DNA from: Letharia columbiana
Lineage: Eukaryota; Ascomycota; Lecanoromycetes; Lecanorales; Parmeliaceae
Assembly: GCF_014066305.1 (NCBI RefSeq)
Contig: NW_023501066.1
Coordinates: 1 to 14,047 of the forward strand
Length of the DNA: 14,047 nucleotides
Reading direction: 5' to 3'
Part shown: positions 9,150-14,047 of the stretch, piece by piece
Layout: each line of letters begins with the position of its first letter
Numbering within the stretch: position 1 is the stretch's first letter
Made by a program: the position numbers and the translations under genes
Notes under the pieces: generated by a model
Databases searched by the model: none
Seen by the model: the letters and a program-made list of their open reading frames with translations, nothing else
Told to the model about the DNA's origin: nothing

Positions 9150-9692
9150 AGCGGCTACTTTCGACAGATCTGAAGATGGTCTCTAAGGGCAACAAGCTCT
9201 TCTTTATGAACAATATGAAAAAATGTGGCGGACGCCTCTGAGATGGGGGCTTTGCGCAAATGTTGACTGAAGTCGCGTCGGCAAAACCGTTATCGATTGA
9301 CGCGCCAAGCTTTTGACACACGTGACCACCTTTAGCCGGGTTTGTTTCGGCAGATCGTGATGACTGACGAGCATTTGGAATTGGGGCTGCTGACGGCGCA
9401 TATTGGTCCACACATCGTCACCGCCTTCTCATCTGATATTGTACATATGGGAACACCGAGTTCATGCGGAGAGGAGTCCTCAATGCTTTCTAATCATGGC
9501 TTGACTTGATATGAGTATCGAATTGTCTGTGCTGCTTGCTTGATGGCCAAGCAGCTAGGCATTGCAAGGGGCCATTAATGATTGATTGCTGTATATATCT
9601 TCGAGACTTTCCCTGTTCGAACAAAAAATTTGTTCGCTCTTTCTACAGGGAAACTGCCCTTACACAGGTGTACATAACTCGCAGCTCCCACC
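9150..9692. promoter_or_regulatory. divergent promoter region RTT107 / alpha-beta hydrolase
   Basis: These 543 bp lie between divergent start codons. TATATAT at 9592-9598 is a TATA-like box about 95 bp before the hydrolase start. On the RTT107 side, a perfect palindrome TTTGCGCAAA (9251-9260) and two CGCG-core motifs, GTCGCGTC (9272-9279) and GACGCGCC (9299-9306), lie 100-160 bp from its start; these resemble G1/S-type (MCB/E2F-like) cores. The assignment of motifs to factors is inference. Confidence 0.45.
9608..9653 (+). repeat. nested inverted repeat in hydrolase leader
   Basis: Outer arms TTTCCCTGT (9608-9616) and ACAGGGAAA (9645-9653) pair over 9 bp. Inside them CGAACAAA (9618-9625) and TTTGTTCG (9629-9636) pair over 8 bp with a 3-base loop. 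The element ends 39 bp before the ATG at 9693 and lies just downstream of the TATA-like box, so it would fall at the transcription start or in the 5' leader. Confidence 0.6.
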
Positions 9693-10973
9693 ATGTCTCC
9701 TTCAATGTTCAGAGTGCAAGAGCATACTATTCCTTGCCAATATGTTCGAGAATACCCTGGAGCAACATTGGAAAATCAAGAAGATGATCTCGTCCTTCAC
9801 GTCAAGCAATATACTCCCTTGGACCAGTCTTACACCCAAGCTGGTGCTATCACCATCATTGGTACTCATGCCAATGGCTTTCCGAAGGAGTTGTACGAGC
9901 CTCTGTGGGACGACTTAGCTCAGGCTTTGAGGAAGCAACGTCAGACCATCAGAGGCATATGGATTGCAGATGTTGCTCAGCAAGGGATGAGTGGGGTCTT
10001 AAATGAAGACAAGCTTGGCAACGATCCTTCTTGGAATGATCATTCTCGCGACCTGCTGCACATGATCAACCACTTCCGCAAGGAAATGTCACGTCCTTTG
10101 GTAGGCGTAGGCCACAGCATGGGCGGGAATCAATTGGTCAATCTGGCCTATCTACACCCACGGCTCCTGACATCTCTTGTTCTCATTGATCCCGTTATCC
10201 AGAACGCTTCTGCTGCAGCTCCGGACAAATCACGTTTGTCGCATACCCAAGCATCAACATTCCGCCGCGATGACTGGCCTTCTCGTGTGGAAGCCGCATC
10301 ATCGGTCAAGAAAAGCAAGTTTTATCAGTCGTGGGACCCTCGGGTTCTAGACCTATGGATCAAATATGGCTTGCGAAGCCTGCCAACAGCTATTTACCCC
10401 GACCGCTCAGAAAACGATGATGACCCTGTGACCTTGACTACTACCAAGCATCAGGAGGTCTTTACCTTCTTGCGTCCGAATTTTGACGGCTTGGACGCAA
10501 ATGGCAAGCTGATTGTCAATCGCCGCACGCATCCAGATCTGGATCTGAGAGCCGGAGACACGTACCCATTCTACCGGCCTGAGCCACCTGCAGTTTTCAA
10601 CGACCTCCCGCGCCTAAGGCCTAGCGCTCTGTACATCTTTGGTGGGCAGTCTGATTTATCCACACCTGACTTGCGGAAGCAGAAGGTGGAGCGTACGGGT
10701 ACCGGCGTAGGAGGTAGCGGCGGTGCTGAAGCAGACAGAGTCAAAGAAGTGGTGCTCGAAGACGTGGGGCATCTTGTTCCCATGGAAGCCGTCGCAAGAT
10801 GTGCTACTGCCGCCGGAGAATGGCTGGCGAGCGATTTGAAGCGTTGGAGGAGCGAGGAAGCAGATTTCAAGCGGGAATGGGAGGCAAAGGAGAGAAAGGC
10901 GAAATGCACAATCAGTGAAGAGTGGAAGAAGAATATTGGCGGTGATCCGAGGAGAAAGTCGGAAAAGCTGTGA
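9693..10973 (+). CDS. alpha/beta-hydrolase, Lpx1/AKT2-like
   Basis: This intronless gene encodes 426 residues, starting in a good context (CCCACCATGTC). The fold is clear: a GTHANGFPKE strand-turn at 57-66 supplies the oxyanion region, IWIADVAQQG follows, the nucleophile elbow is GHSMGG with S142, the next strand reads LVLIDPVIQ, the acid is D321 in FGGQSDLSTP, and the base is H360 in VLEDVGHLVP. All three triad residues are present, so an active serine hydrolase is expected. This layout recalls the fungal group that includes yeast peroxisomal lipase Lpx1 and peroxisomal hydrolases found in some secondary-metabolite pathways. The C-terminus ...RRKSEKL resembles, but does not match, a canonical type 1 peroxisomal signal (SKL), so peroxisomal location is only possible. 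A Lys/Glu-rich helix at about 381-412 extends the end. Natural substrate (lipid ester, thioester or other) cannot be told. It is divergent from the RTT107-like gene. Confidence 0.88.
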   Translation: MSPSMFRVQEHTIPCQYVREYPGATLENQEDDLVLHVKQYTPLDQSYTQAGAITIIGTHANGFPKELYEPLWDDLAQALRKQRQTIRGIWIADVAQQGMSGVLNEDKLGNDPSWNDHSRDLLHMINHFRKEMSRPLVGVGHSMGGNQLVNLAYLHPRLLTSLVLIDPVIQNASAAAPDKSRLSHTQASTFRRDDWPSRVEAASSVKKSKFYQSWDPRVLDLWIKYGLRSLPTAIYPDRSENDDDPVTLTTTKHQEVFTFLRPNFDGLDANGKLIVNRRTHPDLDLRAGDTYPFYRPEPPAVFNDLPRLRPSALYIFGGQSDLSTPDLRKQKVERTGTGVGGSGGAEADRVKEVVLEDVGHLVPMEAVARCATAAGEWLASDLKRWRSEEADFKREWEAKERKAKCTISEEWKKNIGGDPRRKSEKL

Positions 10974-11622
10974 AGAGCCTTGTACGAGAATATGAAAAGA
11001 GTCATGCAGAGAGAGAATTTCAAGCATTCTATCTCCCAAGAGGCAGGTTGTCAGAAGAAGCGGCAGTCTTCAGAGCTCTCGTCTTTTCAAACTCGCACAC
11101 TGGTGAGTTACCGTTTAGTCTATATTCACTTCTATTGGTTGTAAAGATACCCTGTTTTCGAACTCTGAATCATGGCTGCAATCTAACAGATGTGCAATGC
11201 TGCTATTGCCCATTGCCCGAGCTACAAACTCCTTCAACGCAGACAACAAATATCCAGCATTCTTCAAGACCGATGACTCGCTGCCCTTAAGATCTCTATT
11301 CCATACAAATGCTCCAATCAGCGAGTAGGATCGAAATCCGTACCGCAACCTTGGCGTAAGAGATACTCGTGGCCTGTCGTTTGAGGCACATCTGCTGTGC
11401 CGATTGTGTATGCTGTCCACCCTTGATGGTCTTCTATGGACAGATCTGCGACATACTGTGAAAGGGGACGACCGACTTCGACTTTGGAATGCTCGTGGGT
11501 TTGAGAATACCACATCAATTTGTGGAAATGTGTACTTGGGACAAGTATCTTTGTAACACATGATGAATCCCATAAGGAATGCGATTCTTCTTACTGGAAA
11601 TATTGGTGATCGACTGCATCAA
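10974..11622. other. stretch without supportable gene
   Basis: A short plus frame follows the hydrolase stop, and two overlapping minus frames (11115-11573 and 11318-11518) occur. The 66-codon one looks protein-like but matches no family I recognise. The N-terminal half expected for the downstream hydrolase relic, with a GxSxG elbow, is not found here in any plus frame. The right end may be decayed coding sequence. Confidence 0.4.
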
Positions 11623-12295
11623 CTGACGCTCCCCGCTCCAAGAGCAGCGAACAGACGTCTCGGGTTTTGTCCGGAGACATCATTTCAGCACGTCCAGCCG
11701 ACTGCTTTACTCAATAGGTCTCTTTCCGGAAAGCGTTGTGGAGTGGTCTGTCATGAGAACGTTGACAGCACAGCCAACGGAGGTTCCGAATGCAAGGCCA
11801 GCTGACTTTGACATGGCTGCATCGGAAGGACAACCTGACTCACAGGTCGATTGTGATCAAACTATCATGTCGAAGAGACGGCCTGGGGTGACTATCGCGA
11901 ATGCTGTGGTAAGCAATGTCATAAAAGCTATACGGAAGGCTGAGGCTCTAAATCTGTGACAGGGATGGCAAGTTCAGAACCACGATGGCTTTGTCAAGTC
12001 TTACATTTCGACTATGCGCTATGGCCCTTTCAGTGAGCAATGTGAGACTTGGCGGCGTATTAGCCAATGGTCTAGTATGCTACGATGTGTCATCTTAGGC
12101 GACAGTGACCCTGTCATCATCTCCGACGAGTTCACTGATGATGTCAAAAGCATCTTGGGACCTGCCCAAGTGAATTTCTTGATTTGCGGCGCAGGACATG
12201 ATCTGCCTATGACCAAAAGCAGAGAAGTCTTAAGGCATCTCGTGGAATTTGAAGATGTGAGATCAAAATCCGATGTTGATCGTTCAGCAACGTAG
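11623..12295 (+). pseudogene. decayed alpha/beta-hydrolase, C-terminal half
   Basis: Two exon-like blocks, up to 11908 and 11963-12295, join in phase 0 across a 54-bp intron (GTAAGC...GACAG). They read SSRLLYSIGLFPESVVEW (cap region), GWQVQNHDGFVKSYI, MRYGPFSEQ, then CVILGDSDPVI with the acid Asp and CGAGHDLPMTKS with the catalytic His. This order is typical of fungal alpha/beta-hydrolases. The strand before the cap appears as LTLPAP in the preceding frame (11623-11640), while the cap runs in the next frame from about 11654 and is closed upstream by TGA at 11624. A frameshift of one indel between 11640 and 11654 would explain this. No nucleophile elbow is visible upstream, so the gene seems 5'-truncated and broken. 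Alternatives are a sequencing error plus an unrecognised 5' exon, or a short C-terminal-only ORF. It is not a tandem copy of the intact hydrolase to its left; the sequences differ in kind. Confidence 0.55.
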
Positions 12296-12572
12296 AAGCC
12301 CAATAAACAGACGCAATAGCACCTATCCGTGGAATCCATCACTAATTGACGGGGTCTTCAACGTCGTCGTTGTGATATCTGTCATCTAAGACGATAAGAG
12401 ACCTTCTAATCTTCTCCCGATAACTGGAACCCTGCGGTAGAAGTTTTTATGTAGATTACAGGCCAGTCTTGGGTTTACACACTCACCTGGTTCCACACAT
12501 TTCTGGATACTTATGGAAACAACCGCTTGGGATTACGATGGTCTATGTCTATCTGCTATAATCCAAATTTCG
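12296..12572. other. convergent spacer, no gene
   Basis: This 277-bp stretch lies between the hydrolase relic and the ceramidase stop codon. It presumably includes the ceramidase 3' untranslated region. No gene or strong structure is seen. Confidence 0.4.
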
Positions 12573-13659
12573 TCAAGTTTTTTTCTTGGAAAGATCATGT
12601 CGAGCGCTACCATTCGCGCTCTTCGTCTGAACAACTTCTGGCAGAGACCAAAACCTCGGCCACGACAAGTCGTACTCATCCTGCCGTCCGTTCAAGCAAT
12701 GCCTCAGCCAGATACCCCAAGTGATGTAGAAGTAGGCGCCGGTGCCGGTCATAAGATGCCTACAATCATGCGTTAGCAAACTGCTCTATTCAGCAAATCA
12801 GTGCTGATACGTACCACCACCCATGACCCTCCAAAAGGACCCCCCACGGCAGCCCAATGTGCCTTCGCCACACCCGCAGCTTCGAGCAATACACATTATC
12901 CAAACTCCAGATGAAGAAACCCCCAAGGAATGTCGTAAGACCAAAACCAATCATGAGCCACATCGTGCCCAGGATCTTTCTATCCCTCCTGTCCTCCCCT
13001 TGACTGACTAGCTTTTCATCGGCTGTCATACTCCTTTTGTGCAACAACTTGTACTCGCTCTCACTCTGCTTCAACCTCGGCCGCAAGTTCAATTCCATTA
13101 CATACATGCTGCGCGTAAGGACGACAGCGGTGAGTATTGCGTAGGCATTCTGGTGGAAGGCGGGATCTTGAAGGTAGTGGTAATAGAGCGTGATGAAGAT
13201 GGCGAGCGAGAGTAGGAAGAGCGCCAAGCAGAGCGAGAAGAGGCGGGAGCGCGAGTATGAGAAGGTCGCGTAACACATGAGGCAGGTGGTGTATATCATA
13301 GAGAGCTCGTCGACGAGCTGCATGGGATATTTGAGCGTTGCGTGAAAGAGGAAGCTGCCGGTCCCGACGAGTAGATAGCCAATGAAGCTGACAAGAAAGA
13401 TGGTGTCATGGCCATGGTTGCGGCAGGATTGAATACCCCGATAGGCAAAAAAGACGAAGAGGAGGTTCGTGAGGGTATTAACTATCTCGGCGGCATATGG
13501 GGTCGCGTAGTAGTCCTTGTGGAGCTGTCAGTGGGGCCAATTGGAATCATTTTGGTGGAGTTTGCAGACTTCTTCGCACCAATTGATGGTGGAGGTGACT
13601 GGGTCCCAATAGCCACCAGCTGGGTTACCATATGCGATGGAAGGGAGCCAGGAAGACAT
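12573..13659 (-). CDS. YPC1: alkaline (phyto)ceramidase, Ypc1/Ydc1-type (3 exons)
   Basis: Exons in reading order are 13659-13570, 13515-12815 and 12759-12573, giving 325 residues. Alkaline ceramidases hydrolyse (phyto/dihydro)ceramide to a sphingoid base and a fatty acid in ER/Golgi membranes. The N-terminus PAGGYWDPVTSTINWCEE joins DYYATPY, then AEIVNTLTN, as in the family. The catalytic set is complete: S84 and H88 in SFLFHATL, D99 in MQLVDELSMIY, and H261 and H265 in EGHGWWH, with the same spacing as the Ser, Zn-His and Asp of human ACER3 (S77/H81/D92; H217/H221). About seven membrane helices are apparent, and a charged loop lies near 175-210. Intron 1 (54 bp) has a weak GTCTGC donor and AAG acceptor; intron 2 (55 bp) has GTACGT, GCTAAC and TAG. 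The H265 codon is the first after intron 2, so correct splicing completes the active site. I cannot tell phytoceramidase from dihydroceramidase preference. Confidence 0.93.
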
Positions 13660-14047
13660 CTTGAAGGTCTTAGCTGCTGATGCCACAGCAACGTAAGGTA
13701 GATCTTAGATGTTGACAAATGACCACGATTCCAAAATATTACGGTACTTATTACTTGAGGTAGATGCCGAATGGTACGCTAAGGGGTATACCCGGCGCTT
13801 GCGCTGATCCTCTAACCAAACATATGTGCAACTCAGATTCTCGGTCAGCGAGACGCCAATTGAGATTTCCTCCAAAAAACAAGCAGTTCCCAAGGTCTCC
13901 GGCCATTTCGAGTCTACTTTGTCCTGATTCGGCCGGTATTGGTCGTACAAGATGTCAATCCCCAATCAAGCTCTACAGAAGGTTCACCATATCCTTTCAC
14001 TATTTCTCCCTGGCCCAGCTGATGTTGACACAGCTTGTTCAAGAAAT
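13660..14047. other. upstream region of the ceramidase gene
   Basis: An 86-codon minus frame (13705-13965) has no recognisable motif and is probably chance. CCAAT-type motifs occur near 13856 and 13961 on the plus strand. The stretch most likely holds the ceramidase promoter, and the last bases may begin a neighbouring gene not visible here. Confidence 0.35.

Noticed and set aside
9016..9411. 131-codon minus frame as an N-terminal extension of the RTT107-like gene
   Set aside because: It is in another frame from BRCT1, has no BRCT features, and the ATG at 9149 opens straight into the domain.
9693..12295. The two alpha/beta-hydrolases as a tandem duplication or part of a metabolite cluster
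   Set aside because: Their cap regions and motif text differ in kind, and no synthase, transporter or regulator lies nearby; the neighbours are housekeeping genes.
13705..13965. 86-codon minus frame upstream of the ceramidase
   Set aside because: No motif or plausible splice link to the ceramidase was found, and the ceramidase start at 13659 is well supported.

Overview
The window reads as nuclear DNA of a filamentous ascomycete (Pezizomycotina; a dothideomycete would fit, but I cannot prove the class). The reasons are short spliceosomal introns (51-114 bp) with GT...AG ends, mostly with a CTAAC/CTGAC-like branch site; unlinked housekeeping genes on both strands; and fungal families such as WSC, DUF6594, a Ypc1/Ydc1-type ceramidase and an Rtt107-type BRCT protein. 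Gene models were rebuilt by hand by joining open frames across introns and checking phase and homology. Functional names come from remembered family motifs, not from a search.

Left third (1-5490), an accessory-looking stretch. A four-exon gene (662-2241, +) encodes a signal peptide, a WSC domain, one membrane helix and a cytoplasmic retropepsin-like domain with a charged coiled-coil tail. A gene-poor stretch follows, then a four-exon DUF6594 membrane protein (3432-4550, +). After that comes another gene-poor stretch holding a minus-strand relic (about 4713-5039) that resembles the C-terminal zinc finger of DUF3435/FluG-domain proteins.

Middle (5565-10973), conserved genes. VPS25 of ESCRT-II (5565-6188, +, one exon) converges on a complete four-exon RTT107/brc1-like gene (6371-9149, -), whose BRCT domains serve DNA-damage and replication-fork signalling. 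RTT107 is divergent from an intronless 426-residue alpha/beta-hydrolase (9693-10973, +) with a full Ser-Asp-His triad. The 543 bp between the two starts carry a TATA-like box and a nested inverted repeat just before the hydrolase start.

Right third (10974-14047). A stretch with no supportable gene leads into the 3' half of a second, unrelated alpha/beta-hydrolase (about 11623-12295, +). It appears frameshifted and lacks its nucleophile region, so it is probably a pseudogene. A complete three-exon alkaline ceramidase (12573-13659, -) follows, with all metal and catalytic residues in place. The last 390 bp are its upstream region.

The genes do not form one pathway or a recognisable biosynthetic cluster. 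The least ordinary items are the WSC-TM-retropepsin architecture, the DUF3435-like relic, the decayed hydrolase, and the nested hairpin upstream of the intact hydrolase.
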